A DNA stretch of 64,000 nt from Cristatella mucedo (GCA_009760855.2 WPIO01000145.1:645001-709000); one strand, 5' to 3'. Shown: positions 1 through 12,029, numbered from the stretch's first letter. A program made the numbers and translations. Notes: a model not told the origin generated them from the sequence alone.

Positions 1-118
1 ATTTTACTTACCATTCAATTGCATTTCCCTTTGCAGCAAATGTAAAGCGCCTAGTAAAAGATTAAGTTCTCTGAGGGCGCTTTATCAAGTAATAGTAAAA
101 ATAATAATAATAATAATT
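1..118 (+). mobile_element. L2-A LINE 3' end (window edge)
   Basis: Terminal L2-A sequence up to AGGGCGCTTTATCA, followed by ATA/AAT repeats. It forms the left arm of a palindrome with the next copy. Confidence 0.85.
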
Positions 119-209
119 CACGTGATAAAGCGCCCTCAGAGAACTTAATCTCTCTCTAGGCGCTTTACATTTGCTGTAAAGTTAAATGCAATTGAATGGT
201 AAGTAAAAT
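1..209. repeat. Palindrome of two L2 tails
   Basis: Arms 1-87 and 123-209 are inverted copies in perfect register (positions sum to 210) with about 6 mismatches. The loop is 35 nt and A/T-rich. The left arm may extend beyond the window. Confidence 0.92.
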
Positions 210-595
210 CATGCTTGAAAAACAAACGAAATGAATAATATGGTTAGGGGTGACATGCACAGGGTCAGCATGCAAATGTGGTTAGTGGCAGCATGCACAG
301 TGTCAGCACGCATAAGCACATCAAGGACGAATCACAGGGACCCACTAAATGCTGTCCTAAATAGGTGTTTTTAGGTTCCTTTTAAATGTGGTCAGGTCAG
401 GGGATGTTCTGACGCAGGTCGGGAGGGAGTTCCAGGCTTTGGGAACATGAACTAAATGCACGGTCTCCAAAGAATTTGAGGTTTGTACGAGGTATTTCTA
501 GACTGTTGGATTCCGAAAAGCGGGTGGTACGATGCTTGGCCTGATGGGGTAGTATATCAGACAGATAGGCTGGAGCCATAGAATGAAGTACATTA
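122..595 (-). mobile_element. L2-A LINE 3' fragment with end of ORF2
   Basis: The minus strand carries the conserved end of L2 ORF2 (APAYLSDILPHQAKHRTTRF, then GDRAFSS), the 3' UTR (GTGCATGCTGCCACTAACCA) and the hairpin tail. Confidence 0.88.
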
Positions 596-806
596 TTATT
601 ATTATATACTTACAGCAAGAGTGAAGACTCCATGAACCATTCTGCCTCTTTCTCCTGTCTACATGCATGTCGCACAAAAGATAAAAGCTCTAGGCCACTG
701 CCGGATCCTATGACTCACAATGTCAAGTAGCAGCTCCGCCGGCAGCTATGGCAGTATGCAAACAGATTGAGTGGCATCTCCGGGCTCAGCCGAGTTGGAG
801 AGTGGG

Positions 807-1653
<847 letters not shown>

Positions 1654-1834
1654 CACTGCCCTCCAAAAGTTTCTACACACCTACTACCAATCCACTATTT
1701 TACTCAAAACACGATTTAGATTGGATCTAACTCCTGCAGTTTTTATAGTGCAGAAAAGCTAAGAAATATATAATTACACACAGTTTATTTGGTACAATAA
1801 ATAATTTGTCGAGGCACTACGATTTTTGATAACT

Positions 1835-2014
1835 GAGCCGTAATGGCTCACTAGGTAAGGCGGTTGCTTTTCACGACCTCGGCCCCGAGGCCATGGGTTC
1901 GAATCCTGTGGTGGGCGATCCTTTATCGCCGCTGCAAGCGGTGGTGATAGCCGTCAAGGCTCTTCTGTCGCTATACAAAAAGAGGCTGTTAAATCAGCTT
2001 GTATTTATTTATTT
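1835..2014 (+). mobile_element. SINE-A (tRNA-derived), inside the Tc1 copy
   Basis: Begins GAGCCGTAATGGCTCACTAG with an A-box-like TGGCTCACTAGG. It has the exact B-box GGTTCGAATCC near 1897, then the family's conserved part (GGGCGATCCTTTATCGCC, GGTGATAGCC, GGCTCTTCTGTCG) and the end GGCTGTTAAATCAGCT. Confidence 0.88.
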
Positions 2015-2131
2015 AACTGCCCAATCGTCTCGGCATCGACTCCACCAGCTCCCGGCATGTTTCTGAAGGAATTGATGCTCAGCAATCCTTTGAAACCTCA
2101 AAGAACTCGTCGAGTTTCATGAGTGGCAGAA

Positions 2132-2930
2132 CTAGGATCCTACTTTGTCCCACAGATGCTCTATTGGGTTCAAGTCCAGGCTTTGGCTTGGCCACTGCAT
2201 GGCCTCAATTGTCTCGAAGCCGTAGTCCACATGGTTTGTGAATAACTCTTTTACTGCAGTAGCAGTGTGCTTCGGATCATTGTCACGCTGGCAACAGAAA
2301 TCGAGCCCGTGCGAAGTGCAAGCAGATGGCAAGTGAACATTCTGTACAATGTCGAGATAGACCTTCTGATTCATGATTCCTCGAATTCTGTGCAGACGCC
2401 CAGCACCGGAAGTTGAGAAGCAACACCACACCATTACACTTCCACCACCACATTTCACTGTCTTTTGCAAACAACCGTCGATGTATACTTCACCTATTTG
2501 CTGGCAAACATACTTCATACTTTTGTACTATGCTCTACTGCACAGTTCTCCAGTGCTGGTATCGGCAAGCAGAATCCAACCTCTCTTTGCGCCAGAAAGC
2601 CAGCAATGTCTTGCACTTGGCAACGAGTGTGGTCCTTGTTCGTTAAGCCGTCTTCTCATTGTATTTTGGCTTACAACCGTTCAGGTAGCTTGGCAGAGAC
2701 TCTGGCAGTGCATTTTAGCAGTGGCAAACCTGTCTGAATTTCACAGCCATGCTGTTGAAGAGCCAATAGTCTCTCGGGGAAGTTACTTGAGGGCGACCCA
2801 AACGAGGCAGTGCCTCTGTGCTACCGTAGTCCAGATGTTTCCTAATAGTGTTCCTAGCAGTGCCCTCAGAGATCTTCAGCCACCTCGCGATTTCTCGATT
2901 AGAATGGCCATCTCCGTGCAGTGACATCAA
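2132..2930 (-). pseudogene. Tc1 transposase remnant
   Basis: Two open segments in different frames (2930-2715 and 2518-2132), with a broken middle. DDE-type catalytic core signatures D (DNDPKH) and E (NPIEHLW) are seen; the DES-type first motif is not. Confidence 0.85.
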
Positions 2931-3472
2931 GAACTTTTACCTTCAGAAAAAGCTTTGCAACTGACGGCATGGTCTGGTCGCGCACCGAGCGTCAATAAGG
3001 CGTGAGCTTGTCCCAACAGGTCAAGGAGACATCCGGGTACCTTAGCTCATCGTTGGCAGAGGCATCGTCGGTGATGAAATGGGCCAAAAATAGGTTTTGC
3101 TGGACGGTCTCCAAGGTGGAATGGAGTAGTCATGCGAGCAAACTTGCCCACCTGTTTACATGGAAACCACTGACTCGGTTGCCGGCAAATACATTTGCTC
3201 ACTAAGTCAAACGTAGCAAACTTCGATTTAAGGCCACAATTGTACTGACAGATTGTTACAATTTATGAATCAGTGTATAGCAATGACTTACTCGAATACA
3301 TTAGCATTAGCAACAACCGAACACAGATCGATGGACCACGACGGTAGAAACTTTTGGAGGGCCGTGTAGTTGGGCAAAAACAAGTGGCCATCAACTGAAG
3401 CCGACAGACAGGGCAGGCCAGCGCTCACATGCAAGGATGAGCCAACGTGCTATTTCGCAAAAGTTTACATAC

Positions 3473-3594
3473 CTCCTGCGCTGGAGCAAAGCCACTGACC
3501 GATTCTTCGTAATCGCCAAAACCAGGCATGCGAAAACCTGCTTCCCCAAAGATGCGACGGAACAGCTCCTCAGGGTCGACCGAGGCTCCGAAAC
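3473..3594 (-). CDS. DNAJA3: DNAJA3 exon 5 (G/F region, DPEELF motif)
   Basis: Acceptor tctgttcgtcag and donor GTATGT bound 122 bp. It encodes [20 protein letters not shown] and continues to FAPAQE, the Tid1 segment that precedes the FMELTF part of the substrate domain. The following intron holds the Tc1 copy. Confidence 0.9.
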
Positions 3595-6500
3595 CTGACG
3601 AACAGAGCAGGCCAGATGCTGGTACGTCAGCCGATAACAGGTCACGATCAATACTACGACCAGGCATTCATCAGAGCCGTAGAACCACGTTTTCTATATG
3701 CGCGCTCAAACATTCTGGCATTTTATATTATGCAAAAATGCAAATATGCATAGCAAAAGTTATTCAGCCGACATCAGAAAAGAACTGCTGCAGTGATGTA
3801 CAGGTAGAGCTGGACTCACATTTGAAATTTCACGTTGATCTGCCCAATAAGTATTGGCTGAGCTATGCAATTTTCAAAAAACAAAGCTATACTGTAAATG
3901 AGGTTGTCTGAAAGACACACGGGTGTACCTCAACAAGCTGCAAACATGCAATTCGATGTACAAAGGTTCAACAAGGTGGGACACAAGTAGTACATCATAT
4001 AGGTAAATTTTCGAAATAACGTTATGTTGCTTCTGGTTTACTTCCGGGTTAGACATGTTTTGCCTAATCACTTTTTTAAATAAAGTTTTCCTTCTTTGTT
4101 AAAATCGTCAACGCTTCAGATCTCATTATTAACACGTTTGTCTTTTGAAATGCACCCTAAAAGATTTGATTGTTGAAAAAAATCTCAGCATTTTCTTGAA
4201 ATTAACTCTTACTATTAAAAACCCCCATAGCTATGCAATTATTCAAAGTGAAACTGCATTTATTAGATGCAGCAGACATGCGAAGTTTAGTGGCAGGGTG
4301 TGGTGCTCTTGCTAGACAGCGAGGTCTTTTTAGTTGACCTATCCTACTTGACCGGAACCCCAAATTCACGAATCCAGCCTCACGGAGTTTGCTGCACTAC
4401 TAAACAAGCTGCTGTTCGTCTACGTGACACTCTTTGGTGAGCCCATTTACCCAAATGCTTAAAACTTCTTTAGAACCCATCTATCCAAAGGACAGGTTCA
4501 CTGAAATGCAAGTTTCGATGTGCACAAGTAACTACATATCTATTTGTATTTCCATTTGTGTCTAGATCAGATAGATAGTTAGATTTGTTAGATCAACTGC
4601 ACGGTGCATAATCTGCTTGATTAAACACGACTCTCCAGTCCAGTCAAAGTCCTAGTGGCAAGTGCCTCATCATAACTGCTCCAGCAGGCTAGCTAGCATT
4701 CTGTCAATAACTCCACAAGGTGCCTTTCTGCATAGGGTGATAGGAGCAAATGGCAGACAGGCAGTCCTCCCATAGCAACTGCACGGTTGTGTTTGAATGG
4801 ATTTGGATCTTCATAGGTTTGGCATGATGCAGTGAATTGCTTATCCAGTAGACCGCGTACCAGAGCAAAGAACTCGAGCCCAAGTCTTTTCGAAGCAAGC
4901 ATGCAAATATCAATCAAGCACAAACCGGATTCTCGCACATCCTTTGAATGCTCGACTGACACAGACAGCAGCTCACAAAATGTGAGGATGCATGTGTTAC
5001 TGTATTCCACGATCAGCATTATTTTTTGGAACCATAGATATAAAAGCATGAGAAAGGCTTGAGCAGGCAGCAGTTACAGTAAGGCGATGCAGCTTAGCGC
5101 CCAGCTCGCTGAACTAGACAGCAAAGGGCACCTCGACAACCCATGCAATTAACCACGAATATCACAGGACGACTTTCCACCACCAGCAGAAGCTGAATGA
5201 GTTCAGCCATGCAATGGTCAGCTACTACTCACGGTAGTGGTTAGCAACAACTTACAAAGCAAGCTGTCTACAAACTGGCTGCTCACGAATCTGAGCCAAG
5301 ATAAAAAACTGAGCCACTCATCTCACCTTGACCGAACCCTTGTGCACCCGCAGCACCACCTCTCATATTCTGAGCAGTACCAAGCGTGTCGTACTGCTTC
5401 CTCTTGGCATCGTCGCTCAACACCTACGGTAACAACGACGATTCAATTGCAAAGGCATTACATAAAAATGCACTCTCCTAGACATTCAACTGAATGGTGC
5501 TGGCAACAGCGAGTTGATGCTACCACGTAATGTCCACACACAAAACGGGGAAGGCTGACAAGTCACGATTATGCAGCACCGGAAGTAAGAACAATCCAGG
5601 CGACTGCTGGTGACAGGCTGGTCTCACATTGAAATACGTCAAAAGGTCACGTTGAGGTTCCATGCCCGGTTCCAAGGCTGATGACAAAATTTAAGCTAGT
5701 TAAGGGCATCTCTGGTGCCGGTAGGGAGGGTCATGGCAGACTACTACTTGAAACCACAATGAGGGCCGAGGCCAGGTCGGCATAGCCGATTGGCTGAGAA
5801 AAACAGACCACCTCGATGTAGGCTCACAAACTCTAACCAATCTTAGGCTGCACCAAAAAAAAAAAAAGTAAAACCACCCAACAGAACAGTTCAGCAGCCA
5901 GCCACACTCAGTCCCGTGTCTTTTGCACAGCAACCGACGGTGAGTCTCGCATGATTTCATTCAATGTCCCCGGATGATACTGGCAACCTGCGAGCAGTCT
6001 ACATGTGTGCTTCGTACGTGCTATGTAATATGGAGCTGCTACGGCAGAGTGGGACATAGGGCGAGCAACTACGACGTGCATGGGCAGTGGCAGAGTATGT
6101 GCACGGCCTCTGCGACCCAGCTACTGCCTTCCCCATCCACACGTTCACACGATCACATCTGAAGTGACCGTGAGGCATTCACCGGAAGCTGGCCATGCTA
6201 GTAAAAAAGGTGAGGCTCGGCAGACCAAAATGGTGTCACTGCTACGCGGTTCGACGGAAGACACATTACAGAGAAACTCACTGAGGTCTGGCCTCAGACA
6301 CTAAGCAAGACCTGCCGCAGAGAAGAGCAACACAACTTAATGAAACACAACTTAATGGAGAGTAAGCATCTGCCCGCTGACGGCATGCAGCTGCAATGCA
6401 TATCACCTTACTTCTAGAGGATAAACCTCATTCACACCAGAATTTGCCAGTATAAGCTCAGACCACCTCATCGTAGCAGAAAATGCCAGTCACTTGCTTT

Positions 6501-9084
6501 ATTGAGACCAGGTGTCACGGAGGTAGATTCTGGCAATCTATCAATCGCTATGGCAATCATACACATCCCTGCAGGCAGCAATTGTTGGAGGAGCCAGCAA
6601 CCCGACTACTGTGCAAGGGGTCAGGCGAGGAGCTGTATATCCCATTTTGTAACCCCTCCCCCAGGAGCCACTACGCTTTGGGGGGCGGCCCACTGACCGA
6701 AGCTTGACGCTATTCCATTGCAGACTATTTGAGGTGCAAGAGGCAAGTGCTGAGAAAGCACTACACACAGACCACTGAGCAGAAAATTAATGGGACGACT
6801 GTCTGCAAGAAAGCTTACCTCGGCAGCAGGCATCGGTTCTCCTTTCGAAGCGTGCTGCACAGCTAAACTCGACTCAACAAGACAGCCTCTCAGCATGAAT
6901 GCAACAGGCAGGTGAACATGCATCTTCACCGAATATGAGAAAACCAGGTTGGCTAAAATACAGCATAATAAATTTCTCAAAATATTATCGTAGCCCTCTC
7001 GAGGGCTATTCTCTCAAAACCCAACACCCTACCGATTTAGTGTCACACACGGAACAACTTGGGAATCCGAGCTGGTTTGGTCCAGCAGTTAAGGTGCTGG
7101 CCCCCCCCCCCCGACCGAGGCCTGGCCGAGGTCGTGGGCTCGAGCACTGAGGCATATGTAAAGTGCCTGAATAGAGATTAAGTTCTCTTGGGGTGCTATT
7201 CATATGAATTAAATATAGTAATCCGGGATTGGTAGAACAAAAAATAGCCCACCCTGCACACACAGCCGGCTGCTCAGGGTAGGCCTTTCGATGCTAGCAC
7301 AATTTAAAATTCAATTTAAGGTGTGTTAAGCAGCAATCTTCTGTAGCACGGCCTCGAAAGGATTTGCACTGCTCCTTTTTGATTGTTTTGCTGCTGAAGC
7401 TCTTAAAATCGCAGGCATACATACACCAGTTGCATGCATAAGGCATAGAGCTTGCCATACACACGCCCATCGACATAGACATATGCTCTACCATATGTAC
7501 TGCTCTGAATCGTCGGAAGATAATAAATGAAGAAATGCGATGCTCTCATGTATATAGACCTCGATATATTGGCGTATTAATAACCATTGGCAAATTCACT
7601 AAGCGAATAAACAAGGACTCAGCACAATAACAAAAAATTGCTAGCACAGTGACAAATCCTCTATGGCTACCACCATCCAGCTCCCAGTGGCTTCAGAGAC
7701 CAATGACTTAAGTTCTCTATAGATTCACAACATATGCAGACATATTCCAAAGGTGTTTGCATATGAGGGTATATGGCATAAATGGACTAAACTGCTTTAA
7801 CAGCATACACAACTTGCCTAGAAAGAGATTTAGTTCTCTTAGGGCACTGCATACACGCCTCATATTCATCTATATGTGCTAAACATGAACTGCTTATGTA
7901 CTAATTAAATCACGTAGGTTGGCTGCCGGTTCTATCAAAAGCCAGACGAAATTAACATTTTTGCATAACGTTTTTGCCAAACAATAGCCACAATCAACTA
8001 CGTCTACCCATGCTAGACTAGCTTAGAGCGATCAGGTCAGGCATCAAGGTCGGTACTGGGCATCAGCAGCAGCATTACGGCGACAGTGCAGGTGTCCAGT
8101 ATACTGCTGCAATTAACCAAGACCTGGTTACCGAGGGCAGCTGTAAGCACTAGGCTGGAGTCAAGTCACAACGTCGAGGATAACGAAAGTAAGCGCACCT
8201 ATATGGACGACTGGCAATGATTCAAGCCAAAACCAGGAACCAGGCAGCATATCTGCTCGCGACGCATGCACGCGCCATGATAATCGTTCGACTAATACAT
8301 ACAAAACCAGCACGTAAACGAGACATACACCGCATGCAGACAGACGAGTTCAGCCTGCCTACCTCGTAAGCTTCGGACACTTCTTGGAACTTTTTGGGTG
8401 CGCTAGGGTCTCCCTTGTTCGTGTCAGGGTGGTACTTCTTAGCAAGCTACAGCGGAGAGAGCTCCAGGCGAAGGCTGGCGCCGCCACAGAAGCGAGCAGT
8501 ACGAGCAGCGAACGCGCCGTCCGCAGGGCCGCCTCTCGCGCGCCCGCCGACAGGCGCGAGAGGCGCCCGCTTGCGGGGCCACGATGGCCATGATATCGGC
8601 GGCGGCGACTGTTCGGCCGCCGCCGCCGTCTCAAGCTGCGCGGCCGCCGCGGCGGCGGCCCGTACCTGGTAGTAGGCTTTCTTGACATCCTTGGCGTCAG
8701 CATTCCGGGGCACTCCCAGAATCTGGTAGTAGTCTTTCTTTGCCTGCCGGAACGGCGGAGTCGTGTGAAATTGCCTCGGCAGGCAAAGGGAGCGATCTGC
8801 AAGATTTTTTAGTGCGCAGCGTGCGGCGCCAGCCCTGCCGACTCGGCGCGTCTGCCTAGCGGAGCCCGACGACGGCGGCGGCCGTGCGCGCTGCGCGCTC
8901 TCTCACGGGCGCCAGCTCTGTCGGCGGAGCTGCAGTCCGCGCGCGAGTCCTTCGGCTCCTTGCATAGGCAACGGGCGAACGAGTCGCTTGACCTCTCTCT
9001 CGTCACCAGCCGCAGAGCGCGGTAGGCGGGGGTGGGAAGCCTCTTGCTGCCTAGATAGCACAGCATGGGAAAGCGCTCCACCAT
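3473..9084 (-). CDS. DNAJA3: DNAJA3/Tid1-type mitochondrial DnaJ co-chaperone, 5' part (5 exons, gene continues past left edge)
   Basis: Five minus-strand exons join in frame: 9084-8907, 8796-8666, 8446-8363, 5423-5327 and 3594-3473, about 204 residues in all. All internal junctions are AG/GT with matching phases. Residues 1-80 are Arg-rich with few acidic residues near the start, as in a mitochondrial presequence; an FHT motif and [10 protein letters not shown] follow, as in Tid1. The J domain spans about 81-145 and carries HPD at 109-111, the residues that stimulate Hsp70 ATPase. The next part is Gly-rich, then [13 protein letters not shown], a hallmark of Tid1 just before the substrate/zinc-finger domain. 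The start ATG has A at -3 and G at +4. The exons for the zinc fingers (CxxCxGxG) and the C-terminal domain were not found between 1 and 3472, so they should lie left of the window. By family, the product partners mitochondrial Hsp70. Identification is confident; the first exon is slightly less so. Confidence 0.9.
3700..5326. other. DNAJA3 intron 4; one unexplained ORF
   Basis: Mostly unassigned. A 118-codon minus-strand ORF (5049-4693, ending in [18 protein letters not shown]) has a protein-like composition but no recognised family. Confidence 0.4.
5327..5423 (-). CDS. DNAJA3: DNAJA3 exon 4 (end of J domain, Gly-rich linker)
   Basis: Acceptor cgtag precedes GTGTTGAGC and the donor GTGAGA follows 5327. 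It encodes [15 protein letters not shown] and then a Gly/Ala-rich stretch. The exon is 32 codons plus one base, and that base completes the Gly codon begun for the next exon. No long ORF marks this exon; it is found by homology and phase. Confidence 0.9.
5424..8362. other. DNAJA3 intron 3
   Basis: About 2.9 kb. Holds SINE-B at 7070-7220; the rest shows no recognised feature. Confidence 0.6.
7070..7220 (+). mobile_element. SINE-B (tRNA-derived, L2-type tail)
   Basis: Head GGTTTGGTCCAGCAGTTAAG (A-box-like), a C-run of about 15, B-box-like GTGGGCTCGAGCACTG, then the tail AGTGCCTGAATAGAGATTAA and CTATTCATATGAATTA. Confidence 0.85.
8363..8446 (-). CDS. DNAJA3: DNAJA3 exon 3 (HPD loop of J domain)
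   Basis: Exactly 28 codons, starting [14 protein letters not shown] and ending in SEAYE, between acceptor ctgtag and donor GTAGGC. It contains the HPD tripeptide and the start of J-domain helix III. Confidence 0.92.
8597..8664. repeat. GCC/GGC-rich tract in a DNAJA3 intron
   Basis: Imperfect GGC/GCC repeats within the short intron between exons 2 and 3, beside the CpG-rich 5' end of the gene. Confidence 0.8.
8666..8796 (-). CDS. DNAJA3: DNAJA3 exon 2 (end of presequence, J-domain helices I-II)
   Basis: Acceptor tcttgcag precedes 8796 and the donor GTACGG follows 8666. It encodes [16 protein letters not shown] followed by [19 protein letters not shown], which is very close to Tid1 proteins. 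A GCC-rich intron of 216-219 bp separates it from the next exon. Confidence 0.9.
8907..9084 (-). CDS. DNAJA3: DNAJA3 exon 1 (presequence)
   Basis: Open from ATG at 9084 to a GTGAGA donor at 8906, giving 59 codons plus one base. That phase exactly complements the next exon, which starts with two bases. The peptide is rich in Arg, Ser and Ala (begins [12 protein letters not shown]). The surrounding 8.5-9.05 kb is CpG-rich, as expected for a housekeeping promoter. A different upstream start cannot be excluded. Confidence 0.75.
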
Positions 9085-10622
9085 GATGAAACCGGCGCAT
9101 GCGCAACGGTAGCCACGGTATAGGTACTACATCCGGATCCGAGGGGGGGTCTAGATTTTGGTGAGCCAAAAACCCACTGCGAATGGTACAGTGCTGTGCG
9201 TTGGGCGCATACGATGCATCTAATAGTTATCAAGCTTTGCATGACCTTTCTATAGGCTTTTGTTACGAATAGGGCACCGCAAGCCACTGTTGCCCAGACG
9301 AAATCGCATTGGCGATAGGCCCGTATATTTCAAGTGGTGGCGTCGGTTAAGACATCGATCGGGTGCGAAGCCTTAACACATTAAAGAACTTTAAAAAAAT
9401 GGTCATACACATTTAACTCCAATAATATGTCAGATAATGAGTTTTTTAAGGCGCTGCAAGTATTACTGCACTACTGCCTAGCGAGTGGAACGTCGCTGTT
9501 CCGAATCGGCCAGATTATGACCGCCGAGTCTGCGAAAAGTAACGACAATAAATCGGTCACATCATAATCTAGTGTTGGGTGTCAACAAGCCCGAGTCGCT
9601 AAATAGTCGGTATTTTTTGCCAGAGGATTCGAGGTATGCAGCTGAATTCCTCTCACATCCTTAATCCAAGCAGTTTAGTGGTGCTCTGGGCGTCGAACGA
9701 GAGCTGCTATTGGGCACGTGTAAACCTCCGCTGCTGTTGAATAGATTTATTTACACCGTGGCTAGGGACTTTTTTATCTTAAGATATGGGCACTTATCGT
9801 TTTGCCGCGTTCCGCATACCCCATACCCATATCCGCATACTGCGTACGTTGGTACTGCGCATATAAATCTCTAGATGCGGTTCAAAGGTTCAGGCTTTCA
9901 CGGTAGTTGTCGCATGACGGATTGGGCTAAAACCGTTACGAGCGCTGTGCCAGCTACCGAAAGACATTAATGAAGTAGCCCACGTAGCACGCGTGTAACG
10001 AACGCGACTTGAAGTTGTTCGCCATATCGTTACTGGAGAGGAAAATGCAGCCTCCGCGACCGATAGCTAATTAGCAAGGCCCGAGCTGTACTACTTTCGA
10101 CCAAAGAATGGTAAGTTTACTGACTTCTGGGGGGGGGACGGTTCGCATCTATGAATTCGCCATCTCCGTGCACGAACGCATAGAGGCTCGGCTTTTTCTC
10201 ACCAACCGACCGGCAGCAATTTTCAAGCGACTGGCGGTCTTCGCACATCGCAGAGCACAATTTCAATTTCACTCGACGAACTCTGTGAGTTCGCAATAGA
10301 GCAATTTAATACGTTCAGTTAACTACCCGATTTATGCGAATGATTGGGCGCCAGCGCTCGAACAGCGTCTCTCCCAGTCAGCGACCTCAAGCTGCCAGAC
10401 TGGCGCGAGCACTCTAGCGACTCCGTCCGACCACCCGGCTTGGCCTGGCTGTGGTACGACTCTCAGTCAAGACAGTAGTCTACCTTGAAATACCGTCTAC
10501 CGTGCCGCTCAATTTCTCAGAGGGCACCTGCAACCGCGCGGGGATAAGTAAAGCCGCAGTCTGGGCGAAAGTGCTCTTTCCTTTCTCGCTTTTCACTTTT
10601 TACAATCGCTTACCGGCACTGG

Positions 10623-10625
<3 letters not shown>
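9085..10625. other. Region upstream of DNAJA3
   Basis: CpG-containing sequence above the DNAJA3 start. A strong donor-like ATGGTAAGT occurs at 10108 on the plus strand, but no plus-strand gene was recognised. Confidence 0.4.
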
Positions 10626-10670
<45 letters not shown>

Positions 10671-10675
10671 TTATA

Positions 10676-10732
<57 letters not shown>
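10626..10732. repeat. (TA)n microsatellite at a SINE-B end
   Basis: TA repeats with occasional C or T changes, ending directly at the SINE-B tail. Confidence 0.95.
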
Positions 10733-10734
<2 letters not shown>

Positions 10735-10866
10735 TTCATTTATACAGCGCCCCAAGAGAACTTAATCTCTATTCAGGCGCTTCACATATGCCTCGGGGCT
10801 CGAGCCCACGACTTCAGTCAGACCTTGGTCGGGGCGAGCACCTTAACCGCTAGACCAGACTGTGAC
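10733..10866 (-). mobile_element. SINE-B with (TA)n at its 3' end
   Basis: Complete minus-strand copy: GGTCTAGCGGTTAAGGTGCT, GGGCTCGAGCCCCG and tail GAAGCGCCTGAATAGAGATT. Its 3' end runs directly into the TA array 10626-10732. Confidence 0.88.
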
Positions 10867-11095
10867 TAAATATTCCCAAATGAGCGGAGCCGGGATTTTC
10901 AGCTAGGGACAAGAATCGCAAGATTTCCATGTTTGTGGCAAGACCTAAAAGAGATGACAAATTATATCGGACGATCGTAGAGTTTATTTGACAGCAGTCA
11001 CTAGGTGGCTGTTCATCGAGTGGCAGTAGATTAGGTAGAATTAAAAAGTAAGATTTAATTTCGTCGTTGGTGACGGTCGGCGCGATTGCATTTGG

Positions 11096-11272
11096 TGAGC
11101 CGTGATGGCACACTAGGTAAGGCGGATGCTTTTCACGACCTCGGTCCCGATGACGTGGCTTCGAATCCTGCGGTGGGCGATCCTTTATCGCCACTACAAG
11201 CGGCGGTGATAGCCGTAAAGGCTCTTCTGTCGTTACACAAAAGAGGCTGTTAAATCAGCTAGTATTTGTTTA
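11096..11272 (+). mobile_element. SINE-A (tRNA-derived)
   Basis: A near-complete copy with box A at its start (GTGATGGCACACTAGG), a B-box with one change (GGCTTCGAATCC), the central hairpin GGCGATCCTTTATCGCC, and end TTAAATCAGCTAGT. Confidence 0.88.
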
Positions 11273-11298
11273 CTAGGGAGTAGCTCTGGTCGCTGTTC

Positions 11299-11335
11299 CC
11301 CGCCCGCCCGCCCCGCCCCGCCCCGCCCCGCCCAG
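11299..11335. repeat. CCCGC short repeat
   Basis: CCCGC/CGCCC units repeated about seven times, next to CCCT repeats at 11358-11380. Confidence 0.85.
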
Positions 11336-11771
11336 CTCTAGGAGAGAGGCATTGGCTCCCTCCCTCCCTCTCTCCCTCGCCTCGCCTCGCCCACTCATTA
11401 GCTTTGCCACTGAGTTACCGCATGCCAAAAAAAAGCAACAAGCTCGACATCGTTAAGGCGACAAAGAAAGAAAATCTACGCGGAATTCAGCGTCGACGCT
11501 AGGCAAGGTCAATGTCAAGCAGTGTCAGCTGAATGAAAAGCGGTTCGATTTCAAAATCTAAGCACACCGGGACAGTTTTGTTTCCGATAACTTACGGGCA
11601 CCTGGTTGAGGTTTCCCAGATTTTCTCTGTATTGAGCCTCAGGTTTTCTCTGTACAACGTTCACATTGGTCGCCTCCAAATTTCTGCTAATTTTGCTTAA
11701 ATAAATCCTATTCTGCAATAGAGAAGCTAAAACCACGGCACGGCCCATGTTGCAATACTTAAATAAAAGTG

Positions 11772-11900
11772 ATTATTTGTACAGCGCCCTAAGAGAACTG
11801 AATCTCTCTCTATCCAGGCGCTTCATATATGTCGCAGGGCTCAAGCCCACGAAGCTCGGTCGACTAAGGTGAGAACCTTGACCCATTAGTACGGTCAATA
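11772..11900 (-). mobile_element. SINE-B, diverged head
   Basis: Minus-strand copy with a clear tail (GAAGCGCCTGGATAGAGAGA) and the B-box-like GTGGGCTTGAGCCCTG. The A-box part is changed. Confidence 0.8.
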
Positions 11901-12029
11901 TATCTCAGCCCGTAGCTGTCGGAACTACTGTAAATCCTAAAGAATGCGTTTCTTACATTAGCTATCAAGAATCAGGTCGGTCGCCTATTGCTCAGGAGGA
12001 CTTCTGTCAGCCGCAGGACTGTTTTCCAA

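Larger units (their letters stand above)
1654..3366 (-). mobile_element. Tc1/mariner transposon, degenerate, with nested SINE-A
   Basis: Terminal inverted repeats read CACTGCCCTCCAAAAGTTTC at the left and CACGGCCC plus the same continuation from the right. Each is flanked by TA (1652-1653, 3367-3368), the Tc1/mariner target duplication. The length is 1713 bp, of which about 180 bp is an inserted SINE-A. Transposase remains run on the minus strand. An N-terminal HTH region (2930-2715) contains GHSNREIARWLKISEGTARN. A C-terminal region (2518-2132) contains GGGSVMVWCCF, the QRDNDPKH second catalytic Asp and the DLNPIEHLWD glutamate. Stops and frameshifts interrupt it, and the first catalytic Asp is not recognisable. 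It is an inactive copy inside a DNAJA3 intron. Confidence 0.9.

Noticed and set aside
1890..1910. Functional tRNA gene
   Set aside because: Box B is exact, but no acceptor stem or anticodon arm closes, and the same unit recurs with a SINE 3' domain.
8359..8802. 147-codon ORF over DNAJA3 exons 2-3
   Set aside because: Out of frame with the J-domain codons and reads through the GCC-rich intron.
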